Part shown: positions 1-6,273 of the stretch, piece by piece
Position numbering within the stretch: position 1 is the first letter of the stretch
Layout of the letters: each line of letters starts with the position of its first letter
Assembly (NCBI GenBank): GCA_028691385.1
Contig: JAQUZL010000087.1
Span: forward strand, 1-8,650
Source: Oscillospiraceae bacterium
GTDB lineage: Bacteria; Bacillota; Clostridia; Oscillospirales; Oscillospiraceae
DNA length: 8,650 nt
Direction: 5' to 3'
Program-made: the position numbers and the translations under genes
Notes under the pieces: generated by a model
The model's input: the letters and a program-made list of their open reading frames with translations, nothing else
Database searches by the model: none
Told to the model about the DNA's origin: nothing

Positions 1-74
1 GGTTCAATCTGCAATGGGCGTGGGCTTCCGGCCGCCGCGCAGGCCTGCTCGGACAGAAGGAGAACATGATATGA
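1..74 (+). CDS. 3' end of an HI0933/BaiN-type FAD-binding oxidoreductase (partial)
   Basis: The window opens inside a gene read in the frame starting at position 3, ending with TGA at 72-74. The visible tail is FNLQWAWASGRRAG followed by about ten residues. A (G)(G/F/Y)NLQWAW-SG segment is the characteristic C-terminus of the HI0933/BaiN family of flavoproteins (often named aminoacetone oxidase family FAD-binding enzymes), where it closes the FAD-binding fold. The stop codon overlaps the start of the next gene as ATGA (71-74), so the two are almost certainly co-transcribed and translationally coupled. Substrate and full length cannot be judged because the 5' part lies outside the window. The family call rests on one short motif, but that motif is distinctive. 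Confidence 0.8.
   Translation, partial: FNLQWAWASGRRAGLLGQKENMI
55..62 (+). promoter_or_regulatory. Ribosome binding site setting the start of the COG2509-type flavoprotein
   Basis: AGAAGGAG lies 8 bases before ATG 71. The frame stays open upstream to the window edge, with another ATG at 14, but that ATG has no Shine-Dalgarno and sits inside the preceding gene, so ATG 71 is preferred. Confidence 0.8.
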
Positions 75-1660
75 TTCGGATTCGAAACCTGAAATTGTCC
101 CCGGGTGAACCGGAATCGCAGCTTGCCGCCCTTGCCGCGCGGGCGCTGCGTCTGCCTTGCGCGCAGCTGGAAAGTCTGCGCATTGAGAAAAAATCCATTG
201 ACGCGCGCGACAAGTCCAATGTCCGCGTGATCTATACCGTGGACGTTGCCGTGCCAAAGGAAAGCGCGGTGCTGCGCCGCGTGCATGCGGCAAACATCAC
301 CAAGGCCACACGCGCGCATTACCACGTGACGCCCGCCCCCGCGCCCGCGCAGCGCCCCGTCATTGTGGGCTTTGGCCCCGCCGGTATGTTTGCAGGGCTT
401 GTGCTGGCGCTCGCCGGCTGGAAACCCATCATCTTGGAGCGTGGCCGCGACGCGATTTCGCGGCAAAAAGATGTGGAAGCCTTTTGGGCAACCGGCAAGC
501 TGGACGCCGCGTCCAATGTGCAGTTTGGCGAAGGCGGCGCAGGTACTTTTTCCGACGGAAAGCTGAACACCGGCGTCAAGGATGACCGTATCGGCTGGGT
601 GCTTGCGCAGTTCCATGCCGCAGGCGCGCCGGAATCCATTCTCTATGACGCCAAGCCGCACATGGGCACCGACGTGCTGGTGGGCGTGGTGCAAAAGATT
701 CGCGCGCGCATCGAATCGCTCGGCGGCGAGGTGCGCTTTCAGACGCAGCTCACCGGTCTTTCCGTGTCTGACGGCCAACTCACCGGGATTGAAACAAACT
801 GCGGCGCGCTTGCGTGCAGCGCGCTCATTCTTGCCATCGGTCACAGCGCCCGCGACACCTACGAGATGCTCTGCTCCCGCGGCGTTTCCATGGAGCCGAA
901 GGCGTTTTCCATGGGCGTGCGCATTGAGCACAAGCAGTCGCTCATCAGCGCTTCCCAATATGGCGAAGCCGCGCAGCAGCTGCCCCCGGCGGCGTATAAG
1001 CTGGCGTGCCATCTGCCGGACGGCGCTTCCGCCTACAGCTTTTGCATGTGTCCCGGCGGCTATGTGGTCGCCGCCGCGTCCGAGGATGGCCGCGTGGTCA
1101 CCAACGGCATGAGCAATCAGGCGCGCGACGGCGAAAACGCCAACGCGGCGCTGCTGGTCACGCTGCCCCCGGAAGTATTTCCCGATTCATCGGTGCTTGG
1201 CGGGATGCGCTGGCAGCAGGACATTGAGCGTGCCGCCTACCTTGCCGGCGGTGAAAGCTATCGCGCGCCCGCGCAGCTCGTCGGCGACTTTTTGGCAGGC
1301 CGCCGCAGCACCGCCCTTGGGACGGTCACGCCCACCTATCGTCCCGGCGTGACGCTCGGCTCTATCTGCGACTGCCTGCCGCCCATCATCACCGATACCA
1401 TCGCCCAGGCGCTGCCCGCGCTTGACCAAAAGCTCCATGGCTTTGCCGCGCCGGACGCCGTGATGACCGCGCCGGAAACCCGCAGCTCCGCCCCGGTACG
1501 CATTTTGCGCGATGCATCCATGCAGTCGCCGCTGCGCGGCCTGTATCCCTGCGGCGAGGGCGCCGGCTATGCCGGCGGCATCACCTCTGCCGCCGTTGAC
1601 GGCATGAAGTGCGCGGAAGCGCTGCTGCTCACAGGAGGACAACCGCATGAATCTGTTTGA
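71..1660 (+). CDS. NAD(P)/FAD-dependent oxidoreductase, COG2509 type
   Basis: Predicted cytoplasmic flavoprotein of 529 residues. Residues about 1-86 form the N-terminal domain usual in this family. A Rossmann dinucleotide-binding motif follows (VGFGPAGMFAG, about 99-109), with an acidic residue ending the second strand (ILERG, E123). Residues 151-163 carry QFGEGGAGTFSDG, a family signature, and the C-terminus has GEGAGYAGGITSAAVDG (495-511), the segment that closes around FAD. Length fits the family of uncharacterised 'FAD-dependent dehydrogenases' (COG2509). The physiological substrate is not known, and nothing here reveals it. The start at 71 is supported by AGAAGGAG and by the ATGA overlap with the upstream flavoprotein. 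The 3' end overlaps sdaAB by 14 bases and contains its ribosome binding site, so all four genes look like one operon. Family assignment is solid; function is open. Confidence 0.92.
   Translation: MIRIRNLKLSPGEPESQLAALAARALRLPCAQLESLRIEKKSIDARDKSNVRVIYTVDVAVPKESAVLRRVHAANITKATRAHYHVTPAPAPAQRPVIVGFGPAGMFAGLVLALAGWKPIILERGRDAISRQKDVEAFWATGKLDAASNVQFGEGGAGTFSDGKLNTGVKDDRIGWVLAQFHAAGAPESILYDAKPHMGTDVLVGVVQKIRARIESLGGEVRFQTQLTGLSVSDGQLTGIETNCGALACSALILAIGHSARDTYEMLCSRGVSMEPKAFSMGVRIEHKQSLISASQYGEAAQQLPPAAYKLACHLPDGASAYSFCMCPGGYVVAAASEDGRVVTNGMSNQARDGENANAALLVTLPPEVFPDSSVLGGMRWQQDIERAAYLAGGESYRAPAQLVGDFLAGRRSTALGTVTPTYRPGVTLGSICDCLPPIITDTIAQALPALDQKLHGFAAPDAVMTAPETRSSAPVRILRDASMQSPLRGLYPCGEGAGYAGGITSAAVDGMKCAEALLLTGGQPHESV
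1633..1638 (+). promoter_or_regulatory. Ribosome binding site of sdaAB, inside the upstream gene
   Basis: AGGAGG lies 8 bases before ATG 1647 and within the last codons of the flavoprotein gene. This explains the odd C-terminus GGQPHESV of that protein and suggests translational coupling. Confidence 0.85.
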
Positions 1661-2312
1661 CATTATGGGGCCCGTCATGGTCGGCCCATCCAGTTCCCAC
1701 ACCGCAGGCGCGGTGCGCATTGGCAACATGGCGCGCTGCCTGCTGGGCGATACGCCCGTGCGTGCGGACATCGGCCTTTGCGGCTCCTTTGCCGACACCG
1801 GCCGCGGCCACGGCACAGACCGCGCACTGATTGCAGGCATTCTGGGCATGCAGTCCGACGACCGCCGCATCCCCAACAGCTTTGTCGCCGCAGAAGCGGC
1901 AGGCCTGGACTATACCATCCATGACGCCGTTTCGCGCGGCGCGCACCCCAACACGGCCTGCGTGCTGCTCACGGGAAAAAGTGGCCGGGAGATCAACATG
2001 CAGGCGTCCTCGCTTGGCGGCGGCCGCATCATGGTCAACAAGCTGGAAGGCATCGAGGTCAATTTCACCGGCGAATACAACACCCTGATCGTACACAATC
2101 TGGACTTGCCGGGCAACATCAGCGACGTATCCTATTTTCTGGCACGTCGCTCCATCAACATTGCGAATTTGCATCTGTATCGTGACCGACGAGGCGGGCA
2201 GGCCGTCACCGTAGTGGAGCTGGACGAGGAAATCCCGGCGGATGTGCTCCACGCCATCGGCCAAATCGACAGCGTGCTCAAGCTCACCTATTATCAAAAG
2301 GAGGCGCGGTAA
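1647..2312 (+). CDS. sdaAB: L-serine dehydratase, iron-sulfur-dependent, beta subunit
   Basis: Regulatory/beta subunit of the two-part L-serine dehydratase (L-serine to pyruvate plus ammonia) of Firmicutes, 221 residues, cytoplasmic. The N-terminus has the family hallmark GPVMVGPSSSHTAGAVRIG (8-26), then GSFADTGRGHGTD (46-58) and SSLGGGR (121-127). Residues about 147-221 form an ACT domain, beginning VHNLDLPGNISDV and running through NIANLHLYRD; ACT domains commonly bind small ligands such as amino acids. Length is normal. The gene begins inside the 3' end of the flavoprotein gene, and sdaAA follows with no gap between the TAA (2310-2312) and the next ATG. The sdaAB-sdaAA order is the usual clostridial one. 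Confidence 0.97.
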   Translation: MNLFDIMGPVMVGPSSSHTAGAVRIGNMARCLLGDTPVRADIGLCGSFADTGRGHGTDRALIAGILGMQSDDRRIPNSFVAAEAAGLDYTIHDAVSRGAHPNTACVLLTGKSGREINMQASSLGGGRIMVNKLEGIEVNFTGEYNTLIVHNLDLPGNISDVSYFLARRSINIANLHLYRDRRGGQAVTVVELDEEIPADVLHAIGQIDSVLKLTYYQKEAR

Positions 2313-3212
2313 ATGGCAATCCAGTCCATTGCTTCGATTCTGGATGCGTGCGCGGAAACCGGCACTCCGTTTTGGCGCGTTCTGCTGCAGGAAGAAGCCG
2401 CAGAGCAAAATATGCTCGATACCGACGTGTTCGACAAAATGGACATGCTCTGGCAGGCCATGCTGGACGCGGCCGACAGCTATGAGCCGTCGCGCAAATC
2501 CGTGAGCAGCCTTGTGGGCGGGGACGCGGAAAAAATCACTGCCCATCACGCCGCCGGAGAATCCCTGTGCGGCGACTATACCGCCGCAGTCATGGCGCAC
2601 GCCATTGCCATGGGCGAATCCAACGCCTGCATGAAACGCATTGTGGCCGCGCCCACCGCAGGCGCCTGCGGCGTGATTCCGGCAGTGCTCATCCCGCTCT
2701 ATCGCGACGGCACACCCCGGAAAACCATCATCGAAAGTCTGTTTGTGTCCGGCGGCGTCGGCGAGGTCATTGCCGCGCGCGCCAGCATTGCGGGCGCTTC
2801 CGGCGGCTGTCAGGCCGAGATTGGCGCAGCAAGCGCCATGGCCGCCGCTGCGCTGGTGCATACCCGCAGCGGCAGCGCAGCACAGATCTGCGATGCGGCC
2901 GCGATGGCGCTGTCCAATCTGCTGGGGCTTGTCTGCGACCCGGTCGCCGGGCTTGTGGAAATTCCCTGCGTCAAACGCAACGTGATTGGTGCGATGAATG
3001 CGGTTTCCTGCGCCGATATGGCACTGGCCGGTATTACGAACGCCATTCCGCTCGACGAGGTCATCGACGCCATGGGCGAGGTTGGCGCCGCCATGCCGCC
3101 CCAGTTCCGGGAAACCGCCAAAGGCGGCCTCGCCGCCACGCCCACCGGACAGGCAATCTGCCGCCGACTGACCGCCCACGATGGCGCAGCTGCCGATCCC
3201 GCCCATACTTAA
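2313..3212 (+). CDS. sdaAA: L-serine dehydratase, iron-sulfur-dependent, alpha subunit
   Basis: Catalytic/alpha subunit of the oxygen-sensitive [4Fe-4S] L-serine dehydratase, 299 residues. Visible family motifs are TAGACGVIPA (115-124), GASGGCQAEIGAASAMAAA (161-179) and CDPVAGLVEIPCVKRN (208-223). The three cysteines C166, C208 and C219 are spaced 42 and 11 residues apart, the same spacing as the cluster ligands known from the single-chain Legionella enzyme, so the cluster site looks intact. In this family the free iron of the cluster binds the serine hydroxyl for elimination. AAAAGGAGG at 2296-2304, 8 bases upstream, supports ATG 2313. No terminator is evident after TAA 3210-3212. Serine breakdown to pyruvate and ammonia is the clear role. 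Confidence 0.97.
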   Translation: MAIQSIASILDACAETGTPFWRVLLQEEAAEQNMLDTDVFDKMDMLWQAMLDAADSYEPSRKSVSSLVGGDAEKITAHHAAGESLCGDYTAAVMAHAIAMGESNACMKRIVAAPTAGACGVIPAVLIPLYRDGTPRKTIIESLFVSGGVGEVIAARASIAGASGGCQAEIGAASAMAAAALVHTRSGSAAQICDAAAMALSNLLGLVCDPVAGLVEIPCVKRNVIGAMNAVSCADMALAGITNAIPLDEVIDAMGEVGAAMPPQFRETAKGGLAATPTGQAICRRLTAHDGAAADPAHT

Positions 3213-3220
3213 AGGAGGTG
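3213..3220 (+). promoter_or_regulatory. Strong orphan Shine-Dalgarno after sdaAA
   Basis: AGGAGGTG, close to the perfect anti-16S complement, follows the sdaAA stop at once and sits 4 bases before ATG 3225. It points to a gene start, but the frame behind it closes after 37 codons. Confidence 0.6.
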
Positions 3221-3224
3221 TTTC

Positions 3225-3338
3225 ATGGCAAATCAAACCCGATGTGTTGTGATTGACAAGAAGCGCGTTCCGGGCGCTCCGCAAAAAAGTCGTTGTTTAT
3301 CCGCCGGTAATTGTTTCCCGGCAGCGCAATTTGCGTGA
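3225..3338 (+). CDS. Possible 37-residue small protein or remnant of a lost third operon gene
   Basis: A reading frame beginning MANQTRCVVIDKKRV runs 37 codons to TGA 3336-3338 and lies 12 bases after sdaAA. What supports it is the excellent ribosome binding site at 3213-3220 and its position in the operon. What speaks against it is codon choice: it uses AAT, CAA, CGA, TGT, GTT and AGT, unlike the strong G/C third-position preference of sdaAA. The composition also shows no membrane segment, no signal peptide and no known motif; the four cysteines (7, 24, 30 and none paired as CxxC) form no recognisable site. It may be the intact 5' end of a gene whose remainder was deleted, or non-coding. I do not recognise it. 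Confidence 0.25.
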   Translation: MANQTRCVVIDKKRVPGAPQKSRCLSAGNCFPAAQFA

Positions 3339-3486
3339 TGCAATCGGCGGTATTTGCGCCCCGGTTGGGCGGTTTCTTCCGATAAATGGTCTGAACCACG
3401 CCCTCCGACCAAATGCCGCTTTCTGCTGCACCCTGCGCCGAAGCCGGATACGCGGCGGCAAGGTACGCCCGGACAAAAACAAAAAT

Positions 3487-3493
3487 TTGGAGG
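3487..3493 (+). promoter_or_regulatory. Ribosome binding site fixing the start of the surface protein
   Basis: TTGGAGG lies 6 bases before ATG 3500. The frame is open 29 codons further upstream, to 3413, but only ATG 3500 has a Shine-Dalgarno and yields a clean signal peptide at the N-terminus. Confidence 0.85.
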
Positions 3494-3499
3494 AAAAAA

Positions 3500-5665
3500 A
3501 TGAAAAAACGCATGATCAGTATTTTGATGATCCTATGCATTTTGCTGACGCTGCTTCCAACGGCGGCGCTGGCTGCAGAGAATACGCTGGTCGACGGCTG
3601 GTACTATCTGCGCTGTATGAATAATTACCTCAACCTGACGTCTGACGGAAAGGCGGAGCTGCGGAAGCTTTCTGAAAACGAAGCTTTTTATGTGACCCAC
3701 ACCAGCGACGACAAGATCACGCTCAAAATGAAGGACGGCAGGTATTTAGGTCTGGATGGCGAGCGGAAGAACGGCGAGCGGGTCGTTGCGGTCAGCCAGC
3801 CCTACACCTGGGCGCTCATCTGGGAGAAAAAGTCAGAGATCTTCAGTCTGCGTCCGCCAGAAAATATGTCCAAGGTGCTCAATGCCTCGGGACAGAAAAA
3901 CGCGGACGGCACGCACATTATCATTTGGACACAAGAAGGCTCAAACGGTGGCAGCTACGGCAGCTTTAACGCGCCGGGGCACGCGGAATTCCGCTTCATT
4001 CCCGTCTCGCCCATCGTGGATCCCACGGGCGAGAGCTATCGAACCTTCAAAGAAAACGGGCTTTACGGCTACAAGGACTTTCTGGGCAAGGTGGTAATTC
4101 CGGCACAATTCAAAAGAGCAATCGACTTTTCTCAGGGGGTGGCTATGGTCACGCTTCCGGATCAAAGCGGCTGCGCCTTTATCAACACCTCCGGTAAGGC
4201 AATCACGCCGTACAAATACGAGCTTGCCGGCTCCGGCAGATTTTCTTCAGACGGTCTGATCCGTGTGCAGACAAAAACATATAGCGACGCCCTGCGGAAA
4301 GCCATAGAAAGCGGCGACAGCATAGACTATACCGATTACGTCAACGGCGTTGGCACTATCGTGATGAAAAGCGGCAAAAAATTTCCCGAGCGGGATATCA
4401 TCATAAAATACGGCTACATCAACACCAAGGGGCAGGAGGTCATTGCACCGCAGTTTGACGAAGCCCAGGACTTTTCCAATGGCATGGCCGCTGTGGGAAA
4501 GTACTATGGTGTCATGAATGACCAAACTGTGTACAAGATGGGCTGGATCGATACTACCGGCAAGCTGGTCATTCCCTATCAATCGGCAGGCAGCGCCTAT
4601 TACGCCAATTCGGTGAATGATTTTGAGGACGGCCTTGTTGCCAGCTTTGCCCTGACCAGCAACACGCTGGCAGACCCTCCCATCACCTGTGTGATGGACA
4701 AGACGGGTAAGGTTATCATTCAGGGCAAGAAAAATGAGTGGTTTGATGCGAACAATTACGGCCTGTACTGGAGTGACGGGGTCATCATCTGGAACGCATG
4801 GACGCCTTCCAATGCCAAGGGTGAGGAGGCAGCGGACGGCAAGTATTACTGGCCGCATCTGTCTTTGTATGACTACTCCGGCAGACTGATTGCCAAGCCC
4901 TATGGCTACAACACCGCCTATCCCTTGGGCGGCGGCTATACGCTGGCAATGTATCAGATGCCCTCGACTGAAACCACAAAGTTTTTGGACACGCAGGAGT
5001 ATCCCGCCTATTGGAGCGTGTTCGACCGCAACGGCAAAAAGGTGGTTGATAAGGCAGAGGAGAATAACTACTATCTGCTCACCGCCCCCTGTGGCTATGA
5101 AAACGGCTATGTGTACTTCGGTGAGCAGCGCTACAAGGTGGACGACGTGGCCGCCGTCGCGCCCAAGCACCCTTTTACTGATGTGAAAGCCGGCAGCTAT
5201 TACGAGGACGCAGTCGTGTGGGCGCTGGAAAAAGGCGTGACCAGCGGCACCACCGCCACCGCCTTCTCTCCCGCAGCCACCTGTACCCGCGGTCAAGTGG
5301 CGACCTTCCTGTGGCGCGCCAACGGCAGTCCCGCGCCGAAAAGCACCGCCAACCCATTCACCGATGTAAAGGCCGGCGACTACTTCTATCAGCCCGTCCT
5401 GTGGGCGGTAGAGCAGGGCATCACCGGCGGAACCAGCGCCACGACCTTCAGTCCGGACGCCGACTGCACCAGCGGTCAGGTGCTTACCTTCCTGTGGCGG
5501 TCAAACGGCAGTCCGGCCTCCTCCGGCACAGACACGCCCTATTACGCAAAGGCAGTCGCTTGGGCGGCGGAAAATCACTTGCTTGACAATATGGGGCGCT
5601 TCTCCGCCGACACGCTTTCGCCCCGTTCTGACATCGTCACCTATCTCTATCGCAACGCAAAATAA
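3500..5665 (+). CDS. Exported surface protein: ricin-type trefoil, WG repeats, three SLH repeats
   Basis: A 721-residue protein probably bound to the cell wall. Residues 1-26 are a Sec signal peptide: KKR, a hydrophobic core, then a likely ALA cleavage site near 25-26. Residues about 32-168 resemble a ricin-type beta-trefoil, with GWYYLRCMNNYLNL, GRYLGLDG, VLNASGQKNADGTHIIIW and AEFRFIPV marking its strands. Residues about 183-527 hold degenerate WG (KWG/beta-repeat) units of the form YGYIN-T-KGQ-VI-PQFDEA-DFSNGMAAV; the clearest are at 183-216, 222-256, 303-333 and 347-382, with weaker ones near 396, 453 and 504. Residues 558-610 and 618-672 are SLH repeats (PFTDVKAG...W....GxTxGTxxTxFSP....T.GQ..TFLWR); 678-720 is a third, degenerate one. 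SLH triplets usually bind pyruvylated secondary cell-wall polymer. The trefoil suggests sugar binding, but no ligand or enzymatic activity can be named. Confidence 0.9.
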   Translation: MKKRMISILMILCILLTLLPTAALAAENTLVDGWYYLRCMNNYLNLTSDGKAELRKLSENEAFYVTHTSDDKITLKMKDGRYLGLDGERKNGERVVAVSQPYTWALIWEKKSEIFSLRPPENMSKVLNASGQKNADGTHIIIWTQEGSNGGSYGSFNAPGHAEFRFIPVSPIVDPTGESYRTFKENGLYGYKDFLGKVVIPAQFKRAIDFSQGVAMVTLPDQSGCAFINTSGKAITPYKYELAGSGRFSSDGLIRVQTKTYSDALRKAIESGDSIDYTDYVNGVGTIVMKSGKKFPERDIIIKYGYINTKGQEVIAPQFDEAQDFSNGMAAVGKYYGVMNDQTVYKMGWIDTTGKLVIPYQSAGSAYYANSVNDFEDGLVASFALTSNTLADPPITCVMDKTGKVIIQGKKNEWFDANNYGLYWSDGVIIWNAWTPSNAKGEEAADGKYYWPHLSLYDYSGRLIAKPYGYNTAYPLGGGYTLAMYQMPSTETTKFLDTQEYPAYWSVFDRNGKKVVDKAEENNYYLLTAPCGYENGYVYFGEQRYKVDDVAAVAPKHPFTDVKAGSYYEDAVVWALEKGVTSGTTATAFSPAATCTRGQVATFLWRANGSPAPKSTANPFTDVKAGDYFYQPVLWAVEQGITGGTSATTFSPDADCTSGQVLTFLWRSNGSPASSGTDTPYYAKAVAWAAENHLLDNMGRFSADTLSPRSDIVTYLYRNAK
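5160..5659 (+). repeat. Three tandem SLH-coding repeats
   Basis: These correspond to residues 554-720 of the surface protein. Repeats one and two share the frame FTDVKAGxYx...VxWAxExGxTxGTxATxFSP, with the TRAE-like binding motif reading TRGQ (596-599) and TSGQ (657-660). Repeat three starts directly at YYAKAVAWAAENHLL and reads PRSD (708-711) at that site, so it lacks the opening FxDV block. Confidence 0.85.
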
Positions 5666-5687
5666 ATTGGCGGAAATTCGCAGCAGC

Positions 5688-5724
5688 AAAATGAGATTGC
5701 CGGTTGATCCGGCAATCTCATTTT
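5688..5724 (+). terminator. Rho-independent terminator of the surface protein gene, possibly bidirectional
   Basis: A perfect 16-bp stem (5688-5703 with 5709-5724) encloses the loop TTGAT. It lies 22 bases after the stop codon, has four A at its left foot and ATTTTGTTT at its right. On the plus strand this is a good intrinsic terminator. Because the stem is flanked by A on one side and T on the other, it could also stop minus-strand transcripts coming from nifU, although the T run in that direction is only four bases. Confidence 0.88.
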
Positions 5725-5733
5725 GTTTACGCA

Positions 5734-5766
5734 ATCGGCAGACAGTGAAGCCCACTGTCTGCCGAT
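5734..5766. repeat. Second perfect hairpin in the convergent intergenic region
   Basis: A perfect 14-bp inverted repeat (5734-5747 with 5753-5766) with loop AAGCC starts nine bases after the first hairpin. Neither side carries a T run, so it is not a standard terminator by itself. It lies between nifU and the bidirectional terminator and may stabilise or end the nifS-nifU transcript. Confidence 0.7.
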
Positions 5767-5826
5767 CCCTGCCGCCCGCTTTCCCGCGGTTTCAAAGCAG
5801 TCCCTATGATGCGTCCCGCTTTTTCG

Positions 5827-6258
5827 TTATCCCGCGCAGTGCGCACAGGACGGGCAGTCCGGAAACTGCTTGGGATCATAGGCAATATGGTTTTTGTCAT
5901 AATAATCCTTGAGCGCCGCTTTCACGGCCTCCTCTGCCAGAACCGAGCAGTGCAGCTTGTGGGCGGGCAATCCGTCCAGCGCCGTCACCACCGCCTTGTT
6001 GGTCAGCTCCATTGCCTGCGAAACCGGCTTTCCCTTGATCATTTCCGTGGCCATGGAGCTTGACGCAATGGCGCTGCCGCAGCCAAAGGTATTGAATTTG
6101 ACGTCCGTAATCACGTCGTTATCAATTTTCAGGTAAATTTTCATAATATCGCCGCAGACCGCATTGCCCACTTCGCCCACGCCATCGGCATCGGCGATTT
6201 CGCCCACGTTGCGCGGATGCAGAAAGTGATCCATGACCTTTTCACTGTATAATGCCAT
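5827..6258 (-). CDS. nifU: NifU/IscU-type iron-sulfur cluster assembly scaffold
   Basis: Scaffold on which sulfur from NifS and iron are assembled into Fe-S clusters, 143 residues, cytoplasmic. The three conserved cysteines are C35 (VCGD), C60 (FGCGSAIASSS) and C104 (KLHCSVLAEEA), with D37 and H103 at the expected neighbouring positions, so the active site is complete. The protein carries an extra C-terminal tail, CPSCAHCAG (C135, C138, C141). It is the IscU-like N-terminal domain type only, with no ferredoxin-like or C-terminal Nfu domain. The start at 6258 (ALYSEKVMDHFLHP) is chosen because TTGGAGG precedes it by 8 bases; the in-frame TTG at 6273 is part of that ribosome binding site. nifS ends 15 bases upstream, so they form one operon. 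Confidence 0.96.
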   Translation of the reverse strand: MALYSEKVMDHFLHPRNVGEIADADGVGEVGNAVCGDIMKIYLKIDNDVITDVKFNTFGCGSAIASSSMATEMIKGKPVSQAMELTNKAVVTALDGLPAHKLHCSVLAEEAVKAALKDYYDKNHIAYDPKQFPDCPSCAHCAG

Positions 6259-6266
6259 AATGAGTG

Positions 6267-6273
6267 CCTCCAA
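6267..6273 (-). promoter_or_regulatory. Ribosome binding site of nifU
   Basis: TTGGAGG on the minus strand, directly after the nifS stop and 8 bases before the nifU ATG at 6258. It rules out the in-frame TTG at 6273 as start. Confidence 0.85.

Larger units (their letters stand above)
3213..3499. other. Intergenic region between sdaAA and the surface protein gene
   Basis: About 290 bases with no confident gene beyond the 37-codon frame. No intrinsic terminator for the sdaA operon is visible: the hairpins I can fold are short (4-5 bp) and none is followed by a T run on the plus strand. No convincing -35/-10 pair for the downstream gene was found either, so how that gene is transcribed is unresolved. 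The last 30 bases are A-rich around the ribosome binding site. Confidence 0.5.

Noticed and set aside
3253..3258. TTGACA as a -35 box for the surface protein gene.
   Set aside because: No TATAAT-like sequence occurs 16-18 bases downstream; the region there reads GCTCCG.
1629..3284. A 551-codon open frame on the minus strand covering sdaAB and sdaAA.
   Set aside because: It is antisense to two unmistakable genes, and such long shadows are common in GC-rich genes with G/C third positions. Its translation shows repetitive, low-sense composition rich in H, G, A and R and no known domain.
3260..3288. Hairpin AGCGC-GTTCCGG-GCGCT as a terminator for the sdaA operon.
   Set aside because: The stem is five base pairs and is followed by an A run, not a T run, on the plus strand; in the other direction no T run follows the stem.
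3223..3540. A 105-codon minus-strand frame across the sdaAA-surface protein gap.
   Set aside because: Its hydrophobic start is the antisense of the A-rich ribosome binding region and signal peptide codons, and it has no Shine-Dalgarno. I keep a small doubt because the gap is otherwise unexplained.
4247..5296. A 349-codon minus-strand frame under the surface protein gene.
   Set aside because: The plus strand carries clear WG and SLH repeats throughout; the antisense frame has no recognisable domain or ribosome binding site.
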